From assembly GCA_009746045.1 (NCBI GenBank), contig RPFO01000595.1, positions 1,299,123-1,361,122 on the forward strand: a stretch of DNA of 62,000 nt, given 5' to 3'. Of this stretch, positions 22,079 to 35,107 are shown in pieces. The first letter of the stretch is position 1. Each line of letters starts with the position of its first letter. The notes under the pieces are model-generated. The model was not told the DNA's origin and ran no database searches. It saw only the letters and a program-made list of their open reading frames with translations. The translations under genes and the position numbers were made by a program. Source of the DNA: Mesostigma viride. Taxonomy: Eukaryota > Streptophyta > Mesostigmatophyceae > Mesostigmatales > Mesostigmataceae.

Positions 22079-22608
22079 ATCCATCCATCCATCCATCCAT
22101 CCATCCATCCATCCATCCATCCATCCATCCATCCATCCATCCATCCATCCATCCATCCATCCATCCATCCATCCATCCATCCATCCATCCATCCATCCAT
22201 CCATCCATCCATCCATCCATCCATCCATCCATCCATCCATCCCATCCATCCATCCATCCATCCATCCATCCATCCATCCATCCATCCATCCATCCATCCA
22301 TCCATCCATCCATCCATCCATCCATCCATCCATCCATCCATCCATCCATCCATCCATCCATCCATCCATCCATCCATCCATCCATCCATCCATCCATCCA
22401 TCCATCCATCCATCCATCCATCCATCCATCCATCCATCCATCCATCCATCCATCCATCCATCCATCCATCCATCCATCCATCCATCCATCCATCCATCCA
22501 TCCATCCATCCATCCATCCATCCATCCATCCATCCATCCATCCATCCATCCATCCATCCATCCATCCATCCATCCATCCATCCATCCATCCATCCATCCA
22601 TCCATCCA
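22079..22608. repeat. (CATC)n microsatellite, about 530 bp
   Basis: Uninterrupted CATC/ATCC repeat except one 1-bp slip at about 22241. It gives spurious WMDG or HPSI open frames on both strands. It directly precedes a 5'-truncated LINE fragment. Confidence 0.95.
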
Positions 22609-22985
22609 CGTTAGACGCCGCAAGGCCCGCACCTTCAAAGAACAGCTAGTAGAGGACATGGGGGGCCTAGGCCTCTCCGTGATTTGGAAGAAGATGATGG
22701 ACAAGGCCAAGTGGGCCCAGGTCATAGAGGACAACGAGCCCCCCCCAGTGGGGAAGCGCCCGCGTGTGCAATCCCGCGGGAGGCACGCTAGATAGCTCCC
22801 CCCAGGGCAGCGTGCGGCTGCCTAGATAGATGATGTAGTTAGAATGTTGTTAGATAGATGTAGTATGTAGCCAATGTAGATAGATTAGACCGGTAGGAAT
22901 GTGTGCGCCCATCCATCCATTCATCGGGGTTAATGCTCCGTGACTCCCCAACGGGAGCACGAGTCTAATTAATTAATTAATTAAT
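22609..22985 (+). mobile_element. LINE RT C-terminus and 3' UTR
   Basis: The frame [20 protein letters not shown], then [18 protein letters not shown], ends at TAG near 22791. It resembles the C-terminal tail of LINE reverse transcriptases (RGRP-type motif, then W...D...W). The 3' UTR ends with a hairpin (TGCTCCGTGACTCCCCAACG, then GGAGCACGAG) and a (TTAA)n tail running into the next (CATC)n tract. Confidence 0.6.
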
Positions 22986-23233
22986 CCATCCATCCATCCA
23001 TCCATCCATCCATCCATCCATCCATCCATCCATCCATCCATCCATCCATCCATCCATCCATCCATCCATCCATCCATCCATCCATCCATCCATCCATCCA
23101 TCCATCCATCCATCCATCCATCCATCCATCCATCCATCCATCCATCCATCCATCCATCCATCCATCCATCCATCCATCCATCCATCCATCCATCCATCCA
23201 TCCATCCATCCATCCATCCATCCATCCATCCAT
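22986..23233. repeat. (CATC)n microsatellite, about 248 bp
   Basis: Pure tetranucleotide array between the (TTAA)n tail of the preceding LINE end and the next LINE fragment. Confidence 0.95.
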
Positions 23234-24196
23234 CGCGGCACAACTCAAGCAACAAGCCCTCGACCTTCGCGAGGCGGCCGAGCTCGACAAGCGCAGCCAC
23301 AATGTCATCGTCAAGCACTTCGACCAGCCGGCAGGTGAGACCTCCACGAGTCTCCTTGAGGCAGTTAAGCGCGCCATTCTTGCCCCCATGTTACTCACTG
23401 GTGAGCTGGACATGTCGGTTGTCCGCCTCCCCCGCGCGCGGGGGAAGGCTGGCCCGGCACCCGTGCTCCTCACCTTTAAGTACATGACGGACAAGCTGGC
23501 GTTCCTTAAATGCCGCAAGAAGCTCTCGGAGACTCGCTTCACGCTGGACGACGACTTGACCTTGGCCCAGCAACAGCGGCGACGCGAGCTATGGCCGACC
23601 TACCTTCAGCTCCGGCAGCGTGCAGGGGGGAAGCCGGTATACTGGAGGGGGGCGGTCATCCACGTTGACCACAAGCCCTGGCAGGCCCCTCCTGCCACTC
23701 CAGGCTAGGGAATATACCAGTAGTGTAGATTAGATAGGCTTAGCCTTGCAAGTGGCCCACGCGCATGTGCGCCCATAATGGCCCCCATGGATGATGCTTT
23801 CAGTATCTAGCCGCGCCCAGCCTACAATGGGACCTCCCATGGATGATGCATTAAGAATTTAGCCATGCGATGCCTATGCAGGGAGTTACTCTCTGCTGAG
23901 ATGCCATGTGTACACCAGCTATAGCCTAGCCACATACCCTCCACCCCATATGTCATGCAGGCCTTCTAGGCCCTCTCCTCAAGCCCCCCCTGGGTGCCTG
24001 TGCTTGTTAAGGAGGCATGAACCATCATGGCGGTGCAGGTGCACCTTGTGCACCCAGAGCAGGTGACAGTTGTACATCCTCCACCTGCAGGTTGTAGCCC
24101 TGATTGTATTACAAACCCATAGATGCCCCTTTCTCAGGGCTATGTGTTACATATGCTCCCAACGGAGCTATGATTTTAATTAATTAATTAATTAAT
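23234..24196 (+). mobile_element. LINE ORF1-like fragment with LINE 3' tail
   Basis: The open frame 23234-23708 starts [19 protein letters not shown]. It continues [13 protein letters not shown], an RNA-binding-like core ([20 protein letters not shown]) and a C-terminal segment ([20 protein letters not shown]). This resembles the ORF1 protein of L1-like elements (transposase_22 type). A non-coding region follows and ends CATATGCTCCCAACGGAGC plus (TTAA)n and a 44-bp (CATC)n tract at 24197-24240. No RT lies between ORF1 and the tail. ORF1p would act as RNA-binding chaperone. Confidence 0.55.
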
Positions 24197-24240
24197 CCAT
24201 CCATCCATCCATCCATCCATCCATCCATCCATCCATCCAT

Positions 24241-24616
24241 TGATCGGGGTATAGTCCTAGTACAGCCATGCTACGTCCTGGCTATGATGAGATTACTTGC
24301 CCACGCTCCTAGTGTTATGCCATGCTCACATGGGTCTTATTGCACCCACAGATTGCCGGATCGTTGGCGTGTCCGTTTAGCTAGCGTTCCCGAATGCAGC
24401 TGTGGCATGCCTTAGGCATGAAGGAGACTGGGGGTCTCTGCCCTTTCTCCTGTTGTGCACACACAGGGATTAAAAGCACTTCGGTGCTCCGTGACTCCCC
24501 AACAGGAGCACGTGTTTAATTAATTAATTAATTAATTAATCGGGGTTAGCTAATGCTCCTTGACTCCCTAATGGGGGCATGAGTTTAATAAATGAATTAA
24601 GTAGTTAGTTAATTAT
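24241..24616 (+). mobile_element. Two further LINE 3' ends in series
   Basis: The first runs from CGGGGTATAGTC to GTGCTCCGTGACTCCCCAAC, AGGAGCACGTG and (TTAA)n at about 24540. The second is only a 70-bp stub, CGGGGTTAGCTAATGCTCCT to GGGGGCATGAG plus an AATAAATGAATTAA tail. Both share the 3' hairpin and tail seen at 22927-22985. Confidence 0.55.
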
Positions 24617-25190
24617 AATCAGGTTGATTCAGATGAGGTCTGTGCTGGTTCCTTGTGGACTGGCCAGCCAGGGAGATATCTTCTTACATGGTCAGGCCCT
24701 TGCCGACCATGTAAGAACCTGTTAGGCGACGCAGTGGCCAGCATTGGACATACCGCCATATGTTTGTCTCCGCGATATGATTTTAGCTGACATGCAGAGC
24801 ACAGACATTGTTGGCGTCATCCGCTCAACCCCTCTTATTCAGACATGGGACCTCGGATGTGTAGGATTAGTAGCGTTGCCCAGGCGGACATTGTCAAAGA
24901 CTACGACCCCCCAGTTGTGGGTCCTAGGAAATTTAACAAGCATGATTGTCTCCTTGTTGATAGGCATTAATTAATCCTTGATGATAGGCATTGCTTGCGT
25001 GCAAGATTAGCTCGAGGCCCATATTTTAGACTACTAGCTGAGCTGTGGACATACATGTTGTTATTGACGTCTTGACGGATATTGACGTCTTGGGGTGACT
25101 TCCACTATATCTTCTTTGGGGAATTCAGAGATCCCGGTCCCCCAACATGGACATGAGACTAATTAAAATCAATTAATCAATGTCATGAAT
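24617..25190 (+). mobile_element. LINE 3' end, copy 2 of the 3590-type element
   Basis: Parallels 3690-4232 in order: AATCAGGTTGAT, TTAGCTGACATGCAGAGCA, GTTGGCGTCATCCGCTCAAC, CAAAGACTACGACCCCCCA, GACGTCTTGGGG, and an AATTAAAATCAATTAA tail. A 38-bp insertion near 24945-24985 contains ATTGTCTCCTTG and a repeated TGATAGGCATT. This is another trace of the small retroposon, here in the opposite orientation. Confidence 0.65.
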
Positions 25191-25720
25191 AGAGCGCGTT
25201 CATGACGTTCAGTCATGAACAGAGCCCTAACCTTAAACACATAAGAAAACAATTATGGCGGGCCATGTGACTTGGAATGTAAGAAGCTTAGCCCCCAAAC
25301 ATATTGTTGTCTCACGTAATGAATCACTTGCTGATCAACAAATCGATGGTTATCTCATAGGCACAATGTACCTCTGACCATCATTGCTGGCCCATGCATG
25401 CATGCACCAATGGCAGCCTACATGACACATACATCGCTTATTTGCCATGTAAAAAATGCGACAAAGTGTCCATATAGGTACTCATAGATTAGCACAAATT
25501 CCTTAGCACGATGTGGACAACTTTACTTAACGGTGAAAGCCTGTCTCGCCCTTATTGCCTTGAGGGTTCCCGGCGATAGGTCCTGTCTGTTGGTCGACAT
25601 TTTTCTTTTGCAGCTGGCCATCGTCGGTAGGTATGAATGATCTCGATGCTAGCAATTACGATGATGATACCCGAGGTAGTCTATACCTGGGATCGAGAGC
25701 TTCTTCTTGTATGGCAATGC
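25191..25720. other. No gene recognised within CACTA interior
   Basis: A short imperfect duplication of GTTCATGAC/AGTCATGAACAGAG occurs near 25185-25225. No supported coding sequence. Confidence 0.5.
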
Positions 25721-26250
25721 CGGCAGGGCGATGACGGTGACGGCCGTCACCGTCATCGCTCTCGACGGGCGTGATGAAAAGTACCTGGTTGATAGGCGGC
25801 AGCTATTCACAATATAGGCCGTTTTTTATTACTCCGAATAAAGAGTTAAGAGGTTGGCCCTCGGCAGGGCGATGACGGGGCGCTGACGGGGCGATGACGG
25901 GGCGATGACGGGGCGTTCACGCGCGTGATTAATAGAACCTGTTTGATAGGCAGCGGCTATTGGTAATATACTTTGTTGATTAAGAGAAGAGTTTAGATGT
26001 TGGCCCGTCGAGGGCGATGACGGTGACGAGCGTCACCGTCATCGCCCTCGACGGGCGTGATGAAAAGCCCATGTTTTATATGCGGTAGCTATTGGTAGTC
26101 CGTAGTATATAGGTCGTTGACTATCACTCCGAATAAAGAGTTAACAGGTTAAGGCCCTCGGCCGGGCGATGACGGGGCGATGACGGGGCGTTGACGCTCG
26201 TGATGAATAGGACCTGTTTGATAGGCGGCGGCTATTGCTAATATATAGGT
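25721..26250. repeat. About 145-bp satellite with long palindromes and GATGACGGGG subrepeats
   Basis: Four units start near 25724, 25868, 26009 and 26166. Each has a GGCGATGACGG block, a GTGATGAATAG/AAAAG block, TTGATAGGCGGC and an AATATA-rich stretch. Units 1 and 3 carry palindromes: 25728-25759 is a 32-bp perfect palindrome, and 26004-26055 has 25-bp perfect arms around AG. Units 2 and 4 carry tandem GATGACGGGGC copies instead. Confidence 0.85.
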
Positions 26251-26254
26251 CGGA

Positions 26255-26680
26255 TATTTGTGTACCACCCCCCTCCTTCCCGCGGCAGGTACGCAGCGAC
26301 CCGCTGTTGTCCTGGCTGCAATTGTGTATCACTTGTACGGTATTTGTGTATCACTTGTACGGTATTTGTGTATCACTTGTCCTCCTTCCCACGGCAGGTA
26401 CGCAGCGACCCGCTGTTGTCCTGGCTGCAATTGTGTATCACTTGTACGGTATTTGTGTATCACTTGTACGGTATTTGTGTATCACTTGTCCTCCTTCCCA
26501 CGGCAGGTACGCAGCGACCCGCTGTTGTCCTGGCTGCAATTGTGTATCACTTGTACGGTATTTGTGTACCACCCCCCTCCTTCCCACGGCAGGTACGCAG
26601 CGCCCGGCTGTTGTCCTGGCTGCAGTTGTGTACCACCTGTACGGTATTTGTGTACCACCACCCTCCATGGCCCATGCAGC
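26255..26680. repeat. 109-bp tandem repeat with variable 22-bp subrepeat
   Basis: Copies of CCTCCTTCCC start near 26272, 26381, 26490 and 26577 (spacing 109, 109, 87). The 22-bp difference equals one copy of TGTACGGTATTTGTGTATCA plus CT. Long open frames over this array are artefacts of the period. Confidence 0.85.
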
Positions 26681-28555
<1,875 letters not shown>

Positions 28556-28960
28556 ATGCAGCTTGCAAACGGCAAGGGCAAGCACCCGGGTAAGAGCAAA
28601 GGCAACCGCACGAGCAAAGGAAAGGGAAACTGGAAGAGCAAGCACAAGGCCAAGGAAAGGACAAAGGCACTTGTGCTTGCCAAAAGGGCAGGCTCAAGGG
28701 AAATGACAAGGGCAAGGGCAGGGGCAGGCACAAGGGAAGCGGATAAGGGCAAGGGCAGGCGCAAGGGAAAGAGATTAGGACAAGTCAAGCACGAGGGAAC
28801 GGACAAGGGCAAGGGCAGGCACAAGGGAAAAGATGAAGACAAGGGCAGGCACTAGGGAAAGGATGAGGGCAACGGCAAACACTGGGGATCAAAGGATAGG
28901 GGCAAGGGCAGATGCTAGGGTAACAGTTAGGGCAAAGGCAGGCACAAGAGAAGAATAAGG
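28556..28960. repeat. Degenerate GGGCAAGGGCAGGCACAAGG minisatellite
   Basis: Imperfect tandem units rich in AAGGGCAAGGGCAGG. The plus-strand Lys/Gly-rich and minus-strand Pro/Leu-rich open frames reflect the repeat only. Confidence 0.75.
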
Positions 28961-29185
28961 GGCCGTGAAGTATAAGTGGAAATGCGGGTGGCGACATGGG
29001 GTTCGATCGGGCCTGCTGATGCAAATGCAGATTTCAACTGCAGTGACAAACACAAGCGTAGACATAGGCAACGACAAATTCCTTGCATGTGTGCCTTGCT
29101 CTTCACCGGCTGGCTCGTTTGCTAGTTGTCTAACAGTTTCTACCGATAAACATCACTTGCCATTGTAAGGTCTGCCTTGCTGCCG

Positions 29186-29430
29186 TGCTAGTGGGTAGCT
29201 GGGTGATCGTGCTTGTTCCTTGTCAAGGGAGGGATGCATGTGGAGTAGGTGGGTGGGTGTGCTTGTTCCTTGCCAAGGAAGGGATGCACAAAGGTTAGAT
29301 AGGTGCACGTGCTTGTTTCTTGTCAAGGGAGGGACGCACAAAGGGTAGGTGGGGGCACATGGTTGTGCCTCGTCAAGGGCGGGATGCACGAAGGGTAGGT
29401 GGGGGCATGTGGTTGGTCCTTGTCTTTTCA
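29186..29430. repeat. About 60-bp tandem repeat, four copies
   Basis: Units of the form GTGCTTGTTCCTTGTCAAGG, then GAGGGATGCACAAAGGGTAG and GTGGG, with substitutions. Confidence 0.8.
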
Positions 29431-30143
29431 CCGCCCAAGCGATGGCGATGTAGCATGCATTATACATTTATTCGTGCATTAAAAATCACTTTCCTTACAA
29501 GCGGCCTTAGCCGACTCCATCTGCCGTTGCCATTTCTCCGTATTGCATTGTCCGGACACGGTTTTTGTGTCGCAGGTCTTCCCCCGTAAAGGCACAAGCT
29601 GCCTGCGCGCGGAATTATGTGCAGACACCTCGGTTTCCAACACGACGGCTTCCCGCACATATCGAGCTCTGGATGTACAACATCTTCCCCCGGCGCACTT
29701 GCTCCCGGATGGAGCTTCTGTGCGGTGCCGACATCCCCGGAGCTGTCCTAAGCACCGCATGGAAACAGTATTTCAAGCCACGAAGAGAAGCCACGAATTT
29801 GATATTGACTTGATATTGTCGTCAGAAGACTTGATATGCTATTTTCTGTGAAGGCGTTGGATTTTTGTGCATGACATGTAATCCTGCATTTAATAATGAA
29901 ATTTTTTATGAAATAGGAACTCGTCTTGCATGAGCCTTGCTGCAAATGCCATTCATTTTTTTCCCCCGGGTAAATGGGTGTTAGGGGTTAGGTTGACCGA
30001 AATGATAAGTGAAATCAAAGTGAAATTCTGATAAGTGACATGCGTACTGCAATTCAGAACGACATAGCGACATGATTGTAGTACCGGTAGTGTACGCGAG
30101 AAGCATACGACGTCGTAACCTACGGGACCGAGTACCGGGATCG
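29431..30143 (+). other. Unassigned CACTA interior with a possible C-terminal coding stretch
   Basis: An open frame at 29565-29813 reads in part AHIELWMYNIFPRRTCSRME, then LSTAWKQYFKPRREA. It could be a decayed last exon of a transposon protein. No homology is recognised, and overlapping frames are equally open. Confidence 0.2.
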
Positions 30144-30436
30144 TAAATTACCAACTCGTAAATTACTACCTCGCAAATTACTACCTCGTACCTTACTACC
30201 TCGTAGATTACTACCTCGTACATTACTACCTCGTACATTACTACCTCGTACATTACTACCTCGTAAATTACTACCTCGTAAATTACGACGTCGGATCTTA
30301 CCTCGGATCTAACTCGTAGCTTACGAGAAAGATCCGAACTCTTATACAAACGGTAAGAGTAGTCTGTGCCGTAAATTACCACCTCGTAATTTACGCCTCG
30401 GATCCTTTTTACTACCCTCGGACGAAAAGTATAGTG
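30144..30436. repeat. CACTA right subterminal array and TIR
   Basis: About ten tandem 15-bp units AAATTACTACCTCGT and variants (30144-30290), a spacer with TCGGATCTTACC, then the 56-bp TIR (30381-30436) ending TATAGTG. Confidence 0.85.
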
Positions 30437-31931
30437 GAAGAGCTGCTCACCAGCCTGCGCTTGGTAAAGGCCAAGTTTGCCGTGGTGTCAACTTTAGAGT
30501 GTGACCAGCAGTTCGAGTGTTGCATGAAGGAGCCGGGGTTTGAGCAGATTGTGGTGGCGGGTGCGGCAGATCACGAACATCAAGGGTTAGTGGAGAGACA
30601 TATCAGGACCTCCAAGTTTGTGATGAGTGCTATGGCCAGGATGCGCTCGCTGTCGTACCGCGATCAGGCTCTGTTGTGCAGGCAGATAGAGGAGCACATG
30701 AATCACAGGGTGATGGTCAGGGTACATGTGGATGGTGAGGAGGTAGCCGTCACGCCCCATGGGTTGGAGATGGGCCTGCTCCCGCTGGAGGCGGTAGAAG
30801 CATATCGTGATTGGCTGTGTGACCGGTACCTCAGGCTGGTGGACATGGACCTGCGCAGGGGTGATGTGTACGTGCCTAGCGAGGGAGCAAGGGTGTGGGC
30901 GTACCGGGAGGGAAGTGCTTTGGAACAGGGTTTGTGGGAGGGCCCTGTTGTGGTCAAGTCAGTGGACGGTGACCACATGTTGGCGAAGGTTGGGCGTGAG
31001 GACCGCCGCTTCGACCGACTACTGGCGTGGAAACACTTGCGGCCGTACTACGAGGGGCTAGGTGCGCCAGCAGACCTGCCCCATGAGGAAGGTGCGATGG
31101 GCTCCAGCGCGCAGGCTGGAGGTGAGGCGGGGGACCCAGGGACGGCCGCAAGGGGGGTGAGAGAGGAGACAGGGCCTGATCAGCCTGCGCCCTCTCTTCC
31201 GTCGGATGGTGGGTTGCCACTGTCCAATGGCGGTCCAGCCAGTGTGGGACCAGGTGGGCTGGGGGTTGCCCCTTCCGCTGATGGTCAGGAGGTGCAGCGC
31301 GCGACAATGTTTGCCCGTGTCATTGAGCGGCTGCAGGAAGCCCGGCGGGCTATCGCGGAACGCGAGCAGCCGGGGGGCACGTTACCACGGGCCGGCGGGG
31401 CGGGCAGGCCGTCGGCTGTAGGTGGGGCGCCTCAGGCCGGCGAGGGAGCCGTAGGAGGGCCACCACAGTCCAGCGAGGCCAATGCAGGGCCAGCCGCAGG
31501 TGGAAAGGCACAGGCCGGCGATGCTGGCGCATCGACCGCAGGTGCGGGGCTACAAGCCGATGGCGTTGATGGGTCGGCTAGTACCCGGCGCGAGTCACTG
31601 AGTGGCGGTGATGGCTCCGAGGGCGGCGGCGACGTCGCAATGGAGGCTGGTAATGAGGTAGCCTCGGTGTCTAAGCTAGTGGATTTTCAGCAGGACGGGC
31701 TGGCTGGGTGTCGGTTGGAGGTGGATACTAATGCGGTGGTGTGCTTGCTAGGTGAAGGGGTAGCTAGGCACTTCCCACTACAACCGTCCAAGTGGAAGTT
31801 TGTGGAGGACTTTTCTGGGGTGGTGCGCATGCCGGTAGTGGGCGAGGTGATGCTGACCATTCTTGGGCGTGACACTCCTTTCTGCGTGCTTGAGGGCTAT
31901 GATGGGCCGGCGATTCTGGGGCTGCCATTTC
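30437..31931 (+). CDS. Copia-A pol, middle part: integrase end and protease-like domain
   Basis: Continues the integrase frame after the CACTA element: ECDQQFECCM holds the second catalytic Asp and HQGLVERHIRT the Glu, 30 residues later (usually 36). A C-terminal integrase region (VWAYREGSALEQGLWEGPVV) and a Gly/Ala/Pro-rich linker follow. Residues at about 31680-31930 then resemble a retropepsin: VDTNA (catalytic Asp, Gly replaced by Asn), hydrophobic strands, FCVLEGYDGP and AILGLPFL. Copia elements normally have protease before integrase. The frame is interrupted at TTAA 31932-31935 and resumes in frame at 34181. Confidence 0.7.
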
Positions 31932-31935
31932 TTAA

Positions 31936-34176
31936 GGGGTCCGGACGGACCGGAATTATTTCGCGCCAAAAAATTCGCGCCGGTACCCGGCACGTGAAAT
32001 TGTGGTGCACGATGCGCGTAACCCTTGCGCCAAGTTGGCCATGGCGACGTGCGTTAGGTAATAAATGCAGTAATATGGCAATAAGACCGCAGAAAATTAT
32101 GCAGATGCGTCAAATCAAAGTTTCATCATGATCTTGCGTAGCCGAAGATGCATTATTGACGAGATCGATGCCATTTTTCATCCGCGTTTGCGAGGGGGTC
32201 TGGCGCGGAAATCTTGCCGCAACGAATAAGCAGCAATACATGCCTACAGCGATAATTACAAAGGTTCTTAGTCCCTAGCGATGCAGAAAGCAACGGGGAG
32301 ATTGAAAATGTTAAAGAACCTTTTATTTTATTACTTTTCCTCGTCATTTTCGGAAAGAAAACGCCAGGTCCTGCTTTATGCGCTGTCAACCCGTCCATGG
32401 GTGGCTGGCATTTCTTGCGCGCCTTGTCAGGAAAGATAGCATGCCATTGTACGTCTATTATCCAGTGGTTACCCCGAAGTCTATTGCGTTTAGAAATCCC
32501 TTTATTCTAAGCTTTCAGCACGGTTTCCTGGAAGGGTGCGTTGTTTTGTTCGCCGCTTGCTGCATGCACGTCTCTAGTTTTCCGGCAGCTTTCAACCGAT
32601 TCGCTTACGTTATGCGTGGCAAGCTCTGAAATCCTGTCTAGGATTGGGTAATATCAAGGTAAGCTGCTACGTTAATGTAATGATATATGGAAGGATTTGG
32701 ATGGCAGAGTGCTTATATTGCATATTCAACACGTACCCCGGCATGCCTCGAGGGCGGCATGCAACAAGCTGGCGAGCATATGAACCGTGCGTCTCAACGT
32801 GCTGGGAAACAAGGTGGCTATACTTCTCTTGCTGGCCATGCTTTGTATATGTGTAAGCTATGCTTACGTGTGTGTCCTCTTTAGATTTGTGGATCACAGC
32901 CACTATGCTTCACAATCAATGTGCTCTCAAGGATGCTAGCCATGCTTATGAGGATGGCTGCAAGCCATTTCTCTTATGGCTTTGCTGTATTTCGTGTTTG
33001 CGCTTACAGTTCTGTTTTGTTGGTTGGTTTTTGAACGGGGTGATGTGAACCTGCAGGGTTAGAACATTGTGTTATTATTGCTGGTTGATTGAGGCATCAT
33101 CCTCTACTCTAAGTCAGCATAGCAGGTGTAGATGAGCATGCTGTTTATGCACCTTATTGTTGAGCATGGTTTACAACCATGGTGAGGTGTGGGGTGTGGC
33201 TAGCATGTACGAGTCACCCATCTAATCCCACATGTTTCTGTTGCTATTGAACGTTGCTTGGGCCTCTAAACATTTCTGTTATTACCAATGAAGATTGCCA
33301 ACTATGCTACCATAGTGTGGTGCTGCATGCTATGAATGACCTCTCTAGTACTCAAGGCTCATGCTCAGCTTGATCCTGCATTTGGTGGCTGTTTGTATAA
33401 CTCAATTGGCAGCCGTCTATGTTAGGATTCTGATGATTTGTGGTGGGCAGGTGATGAAAAGGGTTATGTTTGAGCTCATGCCAGTCTATACTAGGGTTGA
33501 GGGGTGGCAGTTGAGGACACTAGTTTATGCCATCAGTCTAGCTCAGAATGACCTGAATTTTGATTCCAAGATAGTTTGCATGATAAATAACTTGCTGGCA
33601 CCTTGTTTGGCCCACACTGTGGTGGGCAAGGTTGTGATTGGTGCAGCCATTTGGAATAAAACCGTATTTTCGTGCATTTTTTTTTCATACAACAGAACAT
33701 AACTGTTCACATACGTGGTCAGAATGAGCTGAAAATTGGTCCCATTGATATTCCCACCCTGTGGAAGTTATTTTTGTCTCCCTGGGCCCAACCCATGCGT
33801 ATTTGATTTGATTTTTTTTTTTTAGTCACAAAAAAGACGTATTTTTCGGTAAACTGCATAAGTATGCCCAGACGTGCGATTTTGGTGCTGCAAATTAGCT
33901 CCATTCTTTGGTCTGGGTGGGGATTTGACAAAAATATGGTGTTTGGTCCACAAGTGTGGGGGGGTTGTCCTAGGCAATCCGTGCTTTTAGGGGGTGTGCG
34001 CGCTAAAAATAGCTCCGTGCACATGTATGGTGATGGACCTTGAACTCAAAAAGTAGCCAGATGCATGCCCAAGGGTCATATTTATGGCCCCCCATCATAA
34101 TTTGCATTGCCAGAATGGGTATTGAGTGCAAAACATGTGTATTCAATTTGGGGGGGTTCAGGTCCGTCCGGACCCC
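31936..34176. mobile_element. TTAA-flanked TIR element (piggyBac-like, non-autonomous)
   Basis: TTAA occurs at both borders (31932-31935 and 34177-34180) next to 16-bp perfect inverted repeats GGGGTCCGGACGGACC. Removing the element and one TTAA restores the Copia-A frame (PFL-NHPD). No transposase is recognised in the 2.2 kb; the interior is AT-richer than the host. TTAA targeting is typical of piggyBac, but the TIR sequence alone does not prove the superfamily. Confidence 0.75.
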
Positions 34177-34180
34177 TTAA

Positions 34181-35107
34181 TCACCCTGATGTTGTGATCC
34201 AGAGCTCTAGTTTGACCAGGGAGGGCCATGGGTCGATAGAGTTCGAATCGTACAAGGCAGTGCAACCTCTCAGTCTCGTCTCAAGCACCGTGGCTAGGCT
34301 AGCAGCACTGACAGGGACAGAGGGTGTGGCGTGGGGAAAGGATCTCCCGCCAGCGGTAGACCTGGTCATGCCTGCGTTGTTGCATCCATCCAGCATCGGT
34401 ATTACCAAGCGGGACATCGCTGCACATTCTCCGATTGGCTATGAGAGGCTGGTGCTAGAGATGTCGACGCAGAGTGGTTTCTCCAGCTGGTGGTGCGCGT
34501 TTCACAGGGCGCTGGAGGAGTGGCAGGGGTATGGTGTGTATGAACCAATGGACAGTGTGCCCAAGGGGGCCAAGGTACTTCCTCTCAAGATGGTGTTGTC
34601 TCACAAGGTAAAGGCTGGGGTGGAGGTATGCTATGTGAGGCCGGTGTCGCAGGAGTTTTCGGGAACCAGTGAGCTGGCCAAGGAAGAGCTGTACACCCCA
34701 GGTCTGGCGTGGGATAGCTTCAGGATTATCACCATGCTGTATCTCGGTTTCCTGGATGAGGGCAGAGACTATGGGTGTGCGTCTATTGATGTCAAGCGTG
34801 CTTTCCCTAACTCCAGCGAGGAGGTGGCGCGTGAGGTGTGGGAAGGCACGTCACCCCTGGTGGTCCAGACACCCTCGTTTTGGATGGAGGAAGTGAGGGC
34901 AGAATTCATGGGCTTGTTGAAGGCCATAGAGGGACTGCAGAGTGCCTCGATTGTGTGGCGTATCACTTTGATGCGTGCTCTGTTTGAGTTGATGACATTC
35001 GAGGTATCCCCGTACGACCCTTCGTTGTTTGTGGCACAGACTCCCTCAGGTCCCTTGTTTGTACAATTGCATGGGGATGACCTGCGAGTGCATGGTAGCA
35101 CCCCGTG
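34181..35107 (+). CDS. Copia-A pol: protease tail and reverse transcriptase
   Basis: Begins NHPDVVIQSSS in frame with the upstream protease-like domain. RT motifs follow: GYGVYEPMDSVPKGAKVLPL, AKEELYTPGLAWDSFRI, SIDVKRAFPNS (first catalytic Asp) and VQLHGDDLRVHG, where HGDD stands at the usual YVDD position. The frame is cut by Copia-B at 35108. RNase H resumes at 43290, with a one-base discrepancy in a C run at the junction. Confidence 0.85.

Noticed and set aside
22079-23233. Open frames of repeated WMDG or HPSI over 180-255 codons
   Set aside because: They are pure (CATC)n microsatellite translated; all frames on both strands stay open.
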